Origin: Eupeodes corollae | Taxonomy: Eukaryota > Arthropoda > Insecta > Diptera > Syrphidae | Direction of reading: 5' to 3' | DNA length: 64,000 nucleotides | Assembly: GCF_945859685.1 (NCBI RefSeq) | Contig: NC_079147.1 | Coordinates: forward strand, 16,223,289-16,287,288 | Shown: positions 35,920-47,850 of the stretch, in pieces | Layout of the letters: each line of letters starts with the position of its first letter | How positions within the stretch are numbered: the stretch's first letter is position 1 | Notes under the pieces: model-generated | Told to the model about the DNA's origin: nothing | Databases searched by the model: none | What the model saw: the letters and a program-made list of their open reading frames with translations, nothing else | Translations under genes and position numbers: made by a program

Positions 35920-37305
35920 ACTTGATGGATATGTTTAATAATTTTTCGGGCTTTTTAAATAATGCTTACAATTTATTTGTTCCAACTAGATTGAAAATTA
36001 ATGTCTCAAACCTTCCGTGGTATAATAAGAGGCTGGCTCACCTTAAAAATCTAAAAAAAAATCTTTTGCCAAGTTTAAAAAATCCAACGATTTGAATGAC
36101 AAAATCTAATTCTGCAAGCTTCGTAAAGAATTCATTGTTCTCAGTAAATTCTCGCACAGAAATTATGTCATGAACGCTGAAGTGAACTTAAAATGCGACC
36201 CAAAGCGATTCTGGTCTTTTATTAATTCTAAACGGAAATCAATTGGGATTCCCCACTCTATGAATTTTAAAGGTGAAGAATCTTCTAAGGTTAATAAGAC
36301 ACTTGATATATCTGCTCAGTATTTTAGATCCGTATACCCTAACGCTCAGGGATATGCTTTCATTCCTTCTAATGATCAGCCCAAAGTGCATATTGGGTCC
36401 ATACAGCTTAGTTCTGCTGATGTTTAAGAAGGATTACAAGGCCCAAACCCAACGCTAATCCTGGTGTGGATGCCAATCCTGCGATTGTCTTAAAACGATG
36501 CTCTAATTCTCTTTTCCTACCTCTGCTTATTAACTGTTCTTTGTCTTCCGGAATATTTCTGGACGAATACAAATATTCTTTCTTGATTTCAATTTTTAAA
36601 TCGGACTCTAAAAACAAAGTTGAAAACTTTAGGGGAATTTGAAAGTTATCTGCCATTCCTAAACTCTTGGAAAGTCTAATTAAAATTAAACTTGATTTTC
36701 TTGTGAAAGAACATGTTAGTAGTGCTTAACATGGATTTATTTTGTTCTCAGTTTCATTAACTTAAGCAAACTTAAGCAAGAGCGATCCCAGTCGCTCGCC
36801 GCATAAGTTAAATCTGATATGTAGATATGTTGGGTTTTTGACATAAGCTTATGTTTGCTTATGCCTATTATAGTTGGGCCTTTATCCTGTTGGTGTAAGT
36901 CAAACAGCCTAAACCTTAACGTTAAAAAATGCTTTGGTATTTCTATCTCCAAGAAACATTTTATTTACGAGTTTCCTTATTCTCTAGGATCCAGCCACCT
37001 TCAAAGAACTTTTAAAGTTAAAGATCTAGGGGTTACATTCAATCACAAATTTTCTTTTGTTCCACATGTTGATGCCATCGTCGCCAAAGCTAACTCAATG
37101 TTAGGATTTATAAAAAGAAATTCAACTGATTTTTCCGACCCCTACACCTTTGTTGCGCTCTATACTACTTTAGTAAGATCTATTTTGTAATATGCTAATG
37201 TCATCTGGAACCCTCACCAACAATTATTCTCCGATAGAATTCAAAAGATCCAAAATCGTTTTATAAAATGCATTGGAATTTCTGTCCAAACTCCCTAGCC
37301 AGGCA
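35920..37305 (+). pseudogene. Jockey/CR1-type LINE, internally deleted
   Basis: The linker reads LPWYNKRLAHLKNLKKK and VNLKCDPKRFWSFINSKRKS. Remains of the RT start (NANPGVDANPAIVLKRCSNS) follow to about 36720. The thumb and C-terminal region then appear directly (NLNVKKCFGISISKKHFIYE, FKVKDLGVTFNHKFSFVPHV, SMLGFIKRNSTDFSDPYTFV, DRIQKIQNRFIKCI). The catalytic palm is missing between 36730 and 36840, so this is a deletion copy with several stops. Confidence 0.7.
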
Positions 37306-37309
37306 AAGC

Positions 37310-37905
37310 CTTTTAAATCTGCAGATGCTCAAATCTCAAAGAACTACTCAGGACATAATTTTTGTATATGAACTCGGTTGTTAGAAATGACATCGAGAAG
37401 GTCGGTTTAAATAATGAAAATAAAAGAGATCCTATGACCGAGCCTTGAGGTATTTCGAAATTGGAAACTAAGGGGTTAGAAGTAACAAACTCAGTTTTTA
37501 TTCGCTGAACTCTATCTATGAGGAAATATGATAGAGTGATCAATGAAGTCGAAGGCTTACGAAAAGTCTAGAAGAACAACAACTAAAAGTCAATGAAGTC
37601 AAGAGAAAAGAATATCCGACTTAACTTTTATGGCTGCAGATTCACAACTGTACTTATTGTGAAATCCAATTTGCCATTTTGTGAGCAAGTTCTGTTGATT
37701 CAAATAAAATTATGATGATTTGGTCACACAGAGTTTGTTCAAATAACTTATACGGAAGCAACAAAGTACTTACAGGTCTGTAATTAGAAGGGCTGTAAGT
37801 ATTATCTTTTTTGGGAACTGTTATAATGCAAGCTCTTTTCCAGACATCAGGAAATTCACAGTTCTATGTGCATACACTTAGGCCAGTTTATTGGCCCATT
37901 GTTAT
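37310..37905 (-). pseudogene. LINE RT fragment, antisense
   Basis: The minus-strand frames have YSPSNYRPVSTLLPYKLFEQ, then FLIDRVQRIKTEFVTSNPLV and FEIPQGSVIGSLLFSLF, the RT blocks preceding the catalytic aspartates. It is placed tail to tail with the plus-strand LINE ending at 37305. Confidence 0.6.
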
Positions 37906-37909
37906 ACCA

Positions 37910-38520
37910 CATGATTACATTACATTACACACTACTCAGCTCATAAATGTACAGAATAGAGAACACAGAACCTTGAGCGACTAGCCTATCTAAGGTGATA
38001 ACACAAGACATTAATACAAGACAGAAGGACAGAAGAGAAAGAGCAACAGACAGAAAGAACACAAGACAACAGCACGCGGTAGGTTTCGAGACGGTCCCCC
38101 ATCTTTCTAGTAACCACGCTCACTGATTTCGGTGATCGATGGGAACCGAAGCTTTGTCAGTGACTAGGCCGTTGCCACATAAATCTTTAAGCTTTCTTCT
38201 AAGCTTAAGGCTGTTAGTATGATTGAGATCGTTTACATTGCTATAGAAGAATTCTAATAGGTAAGTTTTCCTTTTTTGAGCTTGAGGAGCGCATGTAAAG
38301 ATGAGTTGAGAACTTTTTCATCCTCCTCCTCGTCCATACAGCGTCTGCAAAACTCATTTAGACAGTGCTCGGTTATGATACTTATCATCGAGCTTATATG
38401 CGATTTCCTAAGAGATAGCAAGCATCTTGGTAGCTTTAGATCTAGTGTTGTCCAGATGTTTTTTGCGACCCGATACGTGATGATGTTATTTCACCTGATG
38501 TCTACCTTCTTCACATTATC
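37910..38520. other. Unidentified sequence between LINE fragments
   Basis: The less AT-rich block around 38040-38180 resembles transposon UTR sequence but I cannot assign it. Confidence 0.3.
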
Positions 38521-38523
38521 TTG

Positions 38524-38825
38524 CTATTGGTACGCCAGCATTTGCCAAACGTGGTAAAATTGGTTGTACAGTACCATTCCCGGTGAGTTCTTACAGTTTC
38601 CTGGAATGTCTCTATGGTCCGGCACCCAGTAAAAGTGATTATTAAACAATATTTGAAATAATCGGCAGTTATGGACTGTGATAGAGTTTGTAGAGACAGA
38701 AGCCAGACATTGGATAGAGGATGTTGATATCACGTTCTCTTGAAACCAGGACAAGACTTCTTTTATCGCCGAAAGTTCCGCCTACAATACTTGGGAAGGC
38801 GGAACGACATATTTAAATTCAGTAG
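38524..38825 (-). pseudogene. LOA-like LINE RNase H fragment
   Basis: The minus-strand frame has QENVISTSSIQCLASVSTNS and HFYWVPDHRDIPGNCK. These match the RNase H of the family copy at 17600-17830 (SDSQAAIESLDSVSTN, YWLLDHRDITGNSKADKL). It is short and broken. Confidence 0.6.
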
Positions 38826-38985
38826 TTAAGAGTACACACCTCCATTAACCCATTCATTCCTTCTTAATCCATTTGTATGAAAGTGGAATGACTCGTCTTT
38901 CAGGAATTCCCTATCATCCCAGAAACTACTGGACTTTTGGTGACATCTTTCAAACCTTTTGTTTATTATTCAGTTGTTTATCATA

Positions 38986-39335
38986 ATGGAAAGTTACACG
39001 ATTGAACAGCACGTTCAAATGATAAAACTTTGTTCGTTAACGCAAACGACGTTTATTCGCACACTGGGTCGCTGAATAGCTTGGAAAAGATCCCAATTTT
39101 GGCCGAAAATCATCTTTAGTGATGAGGCGCACTTTGGATGAATGGCTGTGCTTACAAGCAAAATTTCCGTAAATGGGATGACACCAATCCACGCGACGTT
39201 CACCAGGTGATAATGCATCTACAATAAGTTAACGTTTGCTGTGGATTTTGGGCCATTGGTGACCATACTGCCACACCGTACATTAAAATCAGTCTGATTA
39301 ACGATGTGTGTAATCAATCCGTGATTCGGGGTTGT
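38986..39335 (+). pseudogene. DD41D mariner fragment
   Basis: It starts MESYTIEQHVQMIKLC, related to the MERYTIEQRVFIIKEYF of the element at 5222. It then jumps to IIFSDEAHFG, the block with the first catalytic Asp that the 5108 element lacks. Remains of a NCRKWDDTNPREVHQVIMH-like stretch and CGFWAIGDHTA follow after a frameshift. Most of the gene is deleted. Confidence 0.55.
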
Positions 39336-39339
39336 TATA

Positions 39340-39990
39340 GCCCTATTTATTACCAATAGCTTTTTTGGAAGAAAAGAGGGCTACAGTAGCTTTTTTGACT
39401 CTTTCTTGTAAATTGCGTTTCCAATTTAGCTTCTTGTCTAAGATAAGACCCAGGTACTTAGCATGGTCTGAGAACTTTTATTGGATCTCTTTAATATAGA
39501 AAAATAGGACTAACTCTGTTTTGTGTGGGTTGACAAGCAGTCCACACCGATTAGCTCAAAGTATTAGTTTGTCTAAGGCATTTTGAACACCACCAATTGG
39601 GAGTATAAGCTTAATGAATTGTGGCGAAATATTATCAAGACCATTCGATTTCACTGATCTGATGGAGTTAAATAAATCATAAGGACTAATTCACACATAC
39701 GGAAAAGTGTTATCAGAAAATGTTGTGATATTTTTGCGAATACCAGAACTTGGCAATGTTGGAATCAAAACATTAGACAACATTTCTGGACTAAATTGAC
39801 ACTTACGTTTGCTTTTTTCCTCGTTTTCGTTTAATTTTTTATTAAGGTTCCTCTAAATTTGCTCTGAACTGAGGGAGGAACCAAGTTTTTGTATAGAATA
39901 TGTTCGTTTAGAGCTACGAATAAAAGAATTTTTTTAATTTCGGGCATCTTAAATCACCGGAACAAACGCTCTCTTTCAAGAATCATTTAT
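39340..39990 (-). pseudogene. Jockey/R1-like LINE fragment, antisense
   Basis: On the minus strand LFNSIRSVKSNGLDNISPQF leads into KLILPIGG. After a deletion come VQNALDKLIL and CGLLVNPHKTELVLFF, then AKYLGLILDKKLNWKRNLQE. These are RT start and thumb motifs joined without the palm. Confidence 0.6.
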
Positions 39991-39999
39991 TTATCATAA

Positions 40000-40480
40000 A
40001 TTCCTGTAGTATATAGGAGCATAGTTATTATACTGCCCAGTTAACATTCGCAGCTGGATAGAAATAAATAGATTACCATTCAGAGTTCATGAAGATAAAT
40101 GATATGTTCTCACAATTAGAGTCACGGTAAAACCTTAAGCTAAATGATTTAGAGCTTTTACTTCTGTCAACCAAAAACTGTAAAGAATTCTTCGCTTAGC
40201 GCTACTCCAAAACATATTCACCAGAGAAGGATTTATATATGACTTAAAGCAAGTCGGCGATCGGTTTTTCACAACTAGTAGACCAAAGATATCGCAGAAA
40301 AAATGAAATAAACGCGTGAAACTATTGCTAGCCAAGAAGTCTTTTTTAAAATCACAAGGGAAGAAGAGTGTACCTAAAGCTTATTTTCCGTATCCGAACG
40401 GCTAATCTGAGAAAAGCACTTTTCGTGGCAAGAATTACTCTTGGAGTATTTGTCAATCCCTCGCAATAATAACCATTATG
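40000..40480. other. No gene recognised
   Basis: No motif seen; frames are short. Confidence 0.4.
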
Positions 40481-40484
40481 CCAA

Positions 40485-40700
40485 GTGTATCACTTAAATT
40501 AGCGGAACTGCCAATCCACCCTGTTTCAGACCACATCTACATGGTGTAATGAAGCCCCTTAAGCGTGGATCTTCAAAATATTTGTCGTGCACGTAAAACG
40601 CCTCGATAATTAAATTGTTGGTCTAATACCTCTCGCATTGTAGCCTCGAACGAGTTTTATCACAAACTGTCAATTCTGTTGGTTCAAGCTCCAATCCTAC
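40485..40700 (-). pseudogene. LOA-like LINE thumb fragment
   Basis: The DNA parallels 45085-45290 of the best copy: both have GAACTGCCAATC[C/T]A-type starts, then TTAAATTGTT and CTCGAACGAGTTTTATCAC. It is a decayed piece of the same family. Confidence 0.6.
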
Positions 40701-41023
40701 GCACTTACCATTACGTCACGAGTAATAAAAAATGAAACAGTTCTTATTACGCAAATTCCATTCAATTACTTTATTAGATAAAATATAATGAATTGATGAA
40801 ATAACTCATAGACCTTGATAAAACTAACATACTAACTTGTTTGATTAGTCTAAGTTCACACGTTGTTTGATTAAACCTTTTGTTTGGCATTCTTACCTCT
40901 TTTCGTAACTTAATTCACAACTTTTGAAATGTGCATTAAAACTTGTTTTCCATTTAATTTAACGTCCTAAAATTTTCAGAATCAGAATAAAAATCATATC
41001 AGTAGCTCCTGCCGAGAGTATAT

Positions 41024-41029
41024 TTTATT
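41024..41029 (-). terminator. Possible poly(A) signal of lipase C
   Basis: AATAAA on the minus strand about 20 nt beyond the TAA stop of lipase C. Confidence 0.4.
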
Positions 41030-41049
41030 TAATAAATATGTATACAATT

Positions 41050-42381
41050 TTAATTTATCAACGCAATATCTCTCATTATATATTTATGTATTTTTTCAGC
41101 AAGATTTGGCGAAAACATGTGCGCCAAATGATCAAAATTTGCAATAGGGCTTTCAAATCGTCCAACTAATGTCTTCAACTTTTTGCTCAATCTAAGAACA
41201 TCTTTAACCGTAGCAAAATTATCAGCTTTACCATGATAAAAGAACATTGGCACATTGATATTCGCCAGGGGATAGTCCGGGGGTTCTGAACTTCCATAAG
41301 TCTGCATATTTCCCTCCAGACCATGGTCATATTGTCGAAAATGACCAGAAACAAACTCCTGGACGAAATGCAGAACTTGATTTAATGACGAACCAGCGGG
41401 ACTCGAAGCCATAACTTCAGGTATAATATCCTAAAAATGGAGAAGCTAAAATTATACAAGAAGAATAAGCTAGAAATTTTGGAGAAGACTCACATGATTA
41501 CAAGTTTCATTGGTAAATCCAGCTACTAGAAAAAACGCATTATCACACAACACTCGATCTCTAGAGAAATCCGTACACAAAATACTGCCTACAAGTTCCT
41601 GAAGCTTTCTGCTTGGTCTAAACTCGTTCGAACCCAAAAGCGTTTGTATAACTTCTGAACGTCCTACAATATTACCACCTACTTTCAAAAATATGTTAAA
41701 CGAATTGTTCAAGAAAGCTATCGGAGCTAACAAGTGAGCTGATTTGAAAATTTTATTGTACTGCGGTTTCAAAGAAGTCAACACAAAGAAATTTGCTGTT
41801 CCTTGAGAATGAGCGAAATATCTCATTTGTGTTACTCCTGTTTTTTGCTGAACATAGTCGAGCATAGTGGGTAGATCGATAAATCCAATTTCATGCCACG
41901 AAAAGTCCCAATATTTGTCAGCAAATTGTCCTCTAGGGTTGTATTTGGTGTGATTGAGTGAGTAAGTGTTTCCACGAGCATTGCCCAACCAAACATCATA
42001 TCCAGCTCTGTGAAGAATGTAAGCTAGGGAATTCTTCTTCCCGGATACGACCCAATCACTGGACGAGCATAAGAGACAGTGCATCAGGAAAGCGACTTGA
42101 GACGATTTTAAGTTGGGAATCCGATGGATTTCTAAGATGTATCCATCTTCCGTTTGAACTGTGTGTTTCTCAAATGGATAGCCATGTTTTCTAACAATTG
42201 TTTCCTTAAAAAACGTAACAGATATAACCCAGTGACAAAATAGAAAATAAAACATGAATGAATTTCAAGGTTAAGATCTTACCGTAGTTAGAACGTTCTT
42301 AGGATCTCCACTGTTTAGAATTAAGGTCGTTATTAGAGGAACAAAACTAAGAACTATTAAACTATGATAATACGAGTACAT
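41050..42381 (-). CDS. Acid lipase C (Lip3-like, altered catalytic loops)
   Basis: This is a secreted acid-lipase paralogue of 396 residues. Exons are 42381-42283, 42204-41494 and 41430-41050; introns are 78 and 63 bp, GT-AG, phase 0. Residues 1 to about 20 (MYSYYHSLIVLSFVPLITTL) form the signal peptide. Family motifs are HGYPFEKHTVQTEDGYILEI, GNARGNTYS, WHEIGFIDLPTM, CX9C, Asp340 (GKAD) and His371 (NFDHLAH). Two positions differ from A and B: the oxyanion HG is HC at 75-76 (MHCLLCSSSDW), and the nucleophile elbow is AHSQG with Ser166. The catalytic triad itself is present, so the enzyme could be active with changed rate or substrate range. TATAAAAG stands 50 nt before the ATG. The closest relative in the window is D. 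Confidence 0.93.
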
Positions 42382-42430
42382 TAGGAATAATTTTAGATGA
42401 GCAATAACGACTAAACATAAGTGCGCAAAC

Positions 42431-42438
42431 CTTTTATA
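42431..42438 (-). promoter_or_regulatory. TATA box of lipase C
   Basis: TATAAAAG on the minus strand, 50 nt upstream of the ATG, at the same spacing as in lipases B and D. Confidence 0.65.
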
Positions 42439-42479
42439 CTACTTGAGCAATCTTTTTGTAGCCCAATTAAAATTTGATG

Positions 42480-43068
42480 TCATTTTATTTTTTTAATTAT
42501 ATTGACTCTCAAAAGCACGTAAAAAAACATTATTTTTTCGTTTTGAATAACACTCTGAGACATTTGATTGAGTCATTACTTTGTTGTTGTTGTCTGTTTT
42601 GTTTAAAGACATCCAAATTTCAAATGATGAAGCCATTAAAAAGTCGTTAATAGTAAAAATTGGATTGGAAATCAAGAAATTGCGTCTCATAGGCTTTAAA
42701 AAAGACCTTAAGTTGAAATTTAAATGAGGTGATCCATTTTTGTGTGGAGCTTGGGTCCAGGGAGCACATTTTGAGATGATCAAATGAAAGCTTGGAATGA
42801 AAGTTTTTCAATAAGGACCATCATTTTAAACATGCCTCAATGTTGAGTTTCATCTTTTGCAATTTCACAAGTGAAAACTACGATTTCTTCAAATCCATTT
42901 CTTCAATGCCATTTCATGAGTAACGCTTCCTTTGTCCTCAATTTTACTGATTACGGTAGTAGCGCGAAAAAAGGCTACATTTTGAAGTAAATGGACATGT
43001 TCAAACGACTTGAGGGACATTAGGGTAAGTTTCCAGCTTTATGATCATCTTAATTATTTTCTAATAAA
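42480..43068. other. No gene recognised
   Basis: The interval is AT-rich with unremarkable short frames. It should include upstream regulatory DNA of lipase C. Confidence 0.4.
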
Positions 43069-43071
43069 TAA

Positions 43072-43350
43072 TAGCTGAAACACAAACACGCTTCAGCTTC
43101 GACTTCGCTTGACGAAAGAGCTTCGACCTCACGTTTCGTTTGACAATCGTAAGGAAAAGAACGTAATGTAACGTAATGTGACTCCAAATTGGCTGAACAT
43201 TTGCTTTGTCTGACAGCTCAACAGCTGTAAAAAAAAACGTCAACGTCTTTGGAGGGATGAAATAATAGAAATGTCATTTAAAGCAACCTCGAAGCAGGCC
43301 CACCGTAACGCAGACGAAGCCGAAGCTGAAGCGTGTTTGTGATTCAGCCA
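43072..43350. mobile_element. PIF/Harbinger-type MITE, copy 2
   Basis: The right end GCCGAAGCTGAAGCGTG then TTTGTGATTCAGCCA and the left end TAGCTGAAACACAAACACGC are inverted repeats matching copy 1 at 14185-14533. It lies in reverse orientation and is about 70 bp shorter. The flanking trinucleotides (TAA and AAT) do not match, so the duplication has decayed or the ends are off by a base. Confidence 0.75.
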
Positions 43351-43354
43351 AATT

Positions 43355-43845
43355 CAACTGCTCTCAAAAGTCTTTAGTAAGTTATAGGAGCACTAGCCCA
43401 GAGATGGAGTTATTCTCAAGTTTTGAACTTATTTAACAGCGAGATCAACGGGAAAGAAAAATTTCTTGCATTTCCTTAGAAAACCCAAACATCTTAGGTT
43501 TTTTTTTTGTGGCTTTGGGTATATGATAGTTTTTCAAGAGATGGTTTGTAATACACATACCGAAAATATCGAGATGTTCAGTCCCTACGGGAAGCAAGTG
43601 CCATCCTTGGTAATGGCAAGGGGGGTAGATCCCGCTTTAACGATACAAGACAGCATTGGGTTTTCGTAGCACTCAATTCAATGCTGTTTTGAATTCCCTG
43701 TTGTGTAATGCGTTAAGGTCGAAATTTAATGAGTTTATCATATTTCTGAAGAAGAGGGATGTGAGCCCGAAAACGAATTTAAAAAGCTAATACTACTATC
43801 GTCAGCGATACAGTGTATTGGATAAGATGTACGAGTCAGGAGATG
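43355..43845. other. No gene recognised
   Basis: Nothing assigned; a 67-codon plus frame at 43466-43669 has no known motif. Confidence 0.4.
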
Positions 43846-43849
43846 ATTA

Positions 43850-44868
43850 ATAAAAATAACTTCTCTTCCCGTCTGTTGGATTTTTATAAAAAAATTACTG
43901 AGTGTCACAAAAATTATATTCTGTGAGATAAAATTAGTTTAAAGCCAATATTTTTAATTTTTGAGAACATATTCGAGTCGAAAGTAAATTGTTTCCAAGT
44001 TTTAGTATTTCGGTTTTTAGGTTCTTATTTCTTGTAAAAAAATGTCAATTCAATTTTTCTCAAAACCTTTCCGAATATTTGGATATTTCTATAAAATGAA
44101 ATTAGTTTGAAGCCATAATATTTGAGTCAAAAATCAATTTTTAGGAACTATGAGTATTGTTTTTTTAGGTTTTTATTTTTTATAAAAAGCTGTCAATTCG
44201 ATTTCCTTAAAATTTTACCAAATGTCAAAAAAGTTATTCTTAGTTGCACTCAATTATTTTGGAGATAAAATCGTTTTTATTCGTAAAATATTCGAGTTGA
44301 CAAATATTTTTTTCAGTTTTGTTTGATTTATAAAAAAGTGAATTATATTTATTTACAAAAAAATCGTGGTATAACGTAACAATATATAAAATTAAATTCA
44401 AGTCTGTAGCGTCATTGGTTCGTAATATATTTCCGGTTAACCAAGATTTTAACCATCCATTTAACGGTTTTTTTATAAATCAAAAAAACTAAAAAAAAAT
44501 GTTGTCACCTCCAAAATTTTACGACTAAAATAAAATTTCATCTCCAAAAAAATTTTGTGCAACGAAAAATAATATTTTTGACATCTGATAAAATTTTGAG
44601 AAAAATCGAATTGACAGTTATTTTACAAAAAATAAAAACCTTAATACAAAATTAATAAAAGTTGGTAAAAATAGATTTTCGACTCAAATATCTTTTCAAA
44701 ACTTTGAGATATTGGCTTTAATTTACTTATATCTTTCAAAAAATATTGTTGTCAACATTCAGTAGAATTTTGAAAAATATCGAATTGCAGTTTTTTTTAC
44801 AAAAAATTAAACCAAAAAAAAATTAACAAAAGTTGGTAAAAATTGATTCTCGACTCAAATTAAAGTAT
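43850..44868 (-). repeat. Repeat R175, partial copy 4
   Basis: On the minus strand the 170-bp monomers recur (TTGGTAAAAATAGATTTTCG, ATCGAATTGACAGTTATTTT). The right-end motif is reduced to CTTCTCTTCCCGTCTG near 43860-43875. It breaks off at 44868 where LOA-like sequence starts. Confidence 0.65.
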
Positions 44869-44869
44869 G

Positions 44870-46523
44870 TGAGCCGGCCAAGGCTTAAAACCCCATCCCG
44901 ACTACACACTATCAAGTGCCGATTGATGCCACCAAAACTGGTTCTCCTGCTTCACACTATCAGTTCGGTCCCGTTCGGACACAGCCCTACTGAACCGAAG
45001 GAGCTCTGCTCCGCCTTGTGCCATGACGTCCCGATTGTACAGGAGTCGCCTATCCACGGTTCTTCGTCTGACGTGGTAGATTAACGAAACTGCCAATCTA
45101 TCCTGTATCAGACCGCATTTGTCTAAAAAGAGGAATGCCTCTGGTGGAATGAAGCCACTCAAGGCACTTTCAAAATACTCGTCGTTCGGATAGAACGCCC
45201 CGAAAATTAAATTGTTATTGCTCTTGCAATGTGACCTCGAACGAGTTTTATCACGAAATTGTCAATTCTGTTGATTTGAGCTACTTTGTATAGGACCTCG
45301 TTGGAATAGTAATGCACATAAGAAGATTCGGCTGTTCGATATAAACCGGTACAGCGTCGTAAACACTACCGCTCGAACACCCGAAACATCTGGGAAGGGG
45401 CAACGTTGAACCACACAGGACAACCATAAACGATCATTGGCCGTATGAGGGCCATGTAGCAAATTACCTTCACTCTGAGGTCAACCCGACTGCTAAGAAA
45501 CAGCCGTTTCATCAGAGCGAAGGCTTCTCTGGCCCTGGTCAGAGCAGCATTTATATGTCTGTCGAAATATAAATACTGATCTAATCAGATACCGAGGTAC
45601 TTCACTACACTTTTGCTCGCTAATGGCTGCCCGTGAAGATCAACGATGACCATCTTGCGCCAATTCTTGCACGTATCCCTCGTGGCCCTAGCCAACGGAG
45701 TACGGAACAGAATTGTTTCCAGTCGTTGCAACATCGCTGAATCTTGTCGAAATCACGCTGCAAGAGAATTCTAATAACCTCAATCTTTCCGGCCGTTCTG
45801 TACGCAATTAGATCGTCGGCGTACGCAATTACCTATCAGATCGCTGGTGTAAATGCTGAAGAGAATCGGCCAATGCACCGCTCCCTGTTGAAGACCATTT
45901 TTAATTGAGAATGTTGTGGTAGAAGTTACATTGCCACTTTTGACAACAAACTTTCTACCGTTAAGCATATCATAAAGTATATACAACAATGGCTTGCTTA
46001 TGCCAAGCCTGCTCAGTTTTAGTAAAAGACCCTCTAACCATACGGTGTCAAAGGCCTTTTCCAAATCAACCAGAACAACACCTGTGCATTGTTGTTTTGA
46101 TTTATTCCATTGGATATCAGAAAATAGTTTAGACGCAGCATGAATTGTGTCATGACCCGCCTTGAACCCGAACTGTTTATCCGGAACTATTTTGTTGTCC
46201 GCAGGCCACTTAGTCAGAGCCCTATTAATGATTTTTTCAAAAACTTTGCTGATGCTCGGAAGAAGACTTTTCGACCGTAGATTTGACGGGTTGGAGTTGT
46301 CCTTTCCCTTTTTCGGGAGGGGATGAACCACAGCGGATAATATGCATTATTCAGTGCATTATTGAAGAGCGTGGTGTAAATGTCAATTGCTTCCATCGGT
46401 AAATGTCTTAGTACAACGTTACCATCGACACCTGCTGACTTTTTGTTTTTTATTGAGTTGAAGATGAGTTAAAGCTCAACCTTCGTTACTAACGAGGGAC
46501 TTGGTTCCGTTTGCTCGGCGAAT
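44870..46523 (-). pseudogene. LOA-like LINE, best-preserved RT copy
   Basis: Minus-strand order: MEAIDIYTTLFNNALNNAYY, VVHPLPKKGKDNSNPSNLRS, LLPSISKVFEKIINRALTKW, KQFGFKAGHDTIHAASKLFS, GVVLVDLEKAFDTVWLEGLL, RKFVVKSGNVTSTTTFSIKN and GLQQGAVHWPILFSIYTSDL. The YADD box is then disrupted (IGNCVRRRSNCV). The thumb (45450-45700) and a GFIPPEAFLFLDKCGLIQDR region (to 44870) follow in shifted frames. It is 5'-truncated and joined at 46523 to a SINE head. Family relatives are at 16030-17883, 38524, 40485 and 56864. Confidence 0.8.
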
Positions 46524-46563
46524 ATGCATTTGTCAGTCCAACGCACTAACCATCATGCCACGG
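46524..46563 (-). repeat. SINE 5' half fused to LOA-like LINE
   Basis: On the minus strand AGTACCCGTGGCATGATGGT then TAGTGCGTTGGACTG is identical to the first part of the SINE head at 53671-53704. It is followed at once by LINE sequence ACAAATGCATATTCGCCGAG. The rest of the SINE is absent. Confidence 0.7.
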
Positions 46564-46599
46564 GTACTACTGCATATACCCCATATAAATTCAGACAAG

Positions 46600-47845
46600 A
46601 ACTGATACAAAAAGGGTCCTGAGATTTGCCTTAAAGGGGTTAGGATGGTTTATTCTTACGATCTTCCACCTTCACTGCACAGACTTCAAATAATTGATAT
46701 GACGAGTCTTGAGAGCAGACGTTCTTATTTATGTTTTGTGTTTATTATTAAATGTATAAATAGAAATATATACATTTTGCTCTTATTTCTCGTATCATCT
46801 TAAATATACCCCCAAAGAAACCTGAGGAATTTAACCGACAGTATACGTATTGCAAACAGTCAGACTTGTTATGAAAAGTGTTAATTTTAATCTTGATTTA
46901 GTATTTACTGATGACGAATTGGGTTTGTGTATCGACAGTCCCACTTAACCCCCATTGCCTTACACTGATAATCATGTAGTACTTTGTAAAGCAAGCATCG
47001 GATATTGGCCATATACTAAACTATGGTAAATATAATTTTAATAATGTTTCTAGTTTCTTGAATAGGGTGAATTGGTTTTCTATTTTTGATAATATTGATA
47101 TTGAGGAAACTTTCACAATATGAACGAATTTAATAAATAAGGGCAATTGATTTGAATACCCCAAAAATTCAAAAGAAATCTCAATCCAAACCTTGCTGGT
47201 TTAATAAAAAGCTAAATAATCGGAAAAACAAAGCTTTTCAATTCTACCGTGATTCCAGGGATAATAACGCTTTATATATCAATTACCCTCGAATTTAACC
47301 GTGAATTTAATTTTATTTTTAACAATTATTTATTAAGCATGGAAAGTAAATTAAAAAAAATAGCAAATAGTAATTTCTTTGCTGACTTTTTTCGTTCTGT
47401 CTTTAAACCAACATGCGAGCAAACAAGACCTCTGTTTATGTGCTCTTCTGATTTTTTCAATGTTAGTCAATTATATGTAGAGAAAAATGATATACTCAAT
47501 GAACTATTGAAATAAAACGGTGAAAAGCAATCGGGATTTCATGGTATTGCACCAATAGTTACAAAAAATTGTGCTTTATCTTTGACAACCCCTCTCGAAA
47601 TTATCTTAAATCGCTCTCTCCGTGAAGGTTTCTTCTTAAAATAATGGAAAAGTTTTTACGTCTACCCTATATTTAAATCTGGATCAAAAAATGAAGTCAT
47701 TAGTTATCGTCCTATCTGTAAGTTATCTGTTATTCCCAAAGTATTTGAAAAAATTGCTTACAATAAGCTTATTTTTCATTGAAATAAATAATCTCGCTTC
47801 TGCAACATGGTTTCGTTGGTGGAAGAACCTCCACTAATCTCGCAA
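46600..47845 (+). pseudogene. Jockey/CR1-type LINE pieces, interrupted by R175
   Basis: A C-terminal piece (GVRMVYSYDLPPSLHRLQII, DMTSLESRRSYLCFVF) lies at 46620-46760. From about 46850 a separate copy begins with an endonuclease end, then the linker (KPCWFNKKLNNRKNKAFQFY, LEFNREFNFIFNNYLLSMES, FFADFFRSVFKPTCEQTRPL). The RT start follows (QSGFHGIAPIV, IFKSGSKNEVISYRPICKLS, VIPKVFEKIAYNKLI, GRTSTNLAIF). The frame stops at the R175 insertion at 47846 and resumes at 49466. Frameshifts are present. Confidence 0.7.
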
Positions 47846-47850
47846 TTTTT

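Noticed and set aside
43072..43350. TAA/TAA duplication for the second MITE
   Set aside because: The right flank is AAT and does not match the left TAA, so no duplication is claimed.
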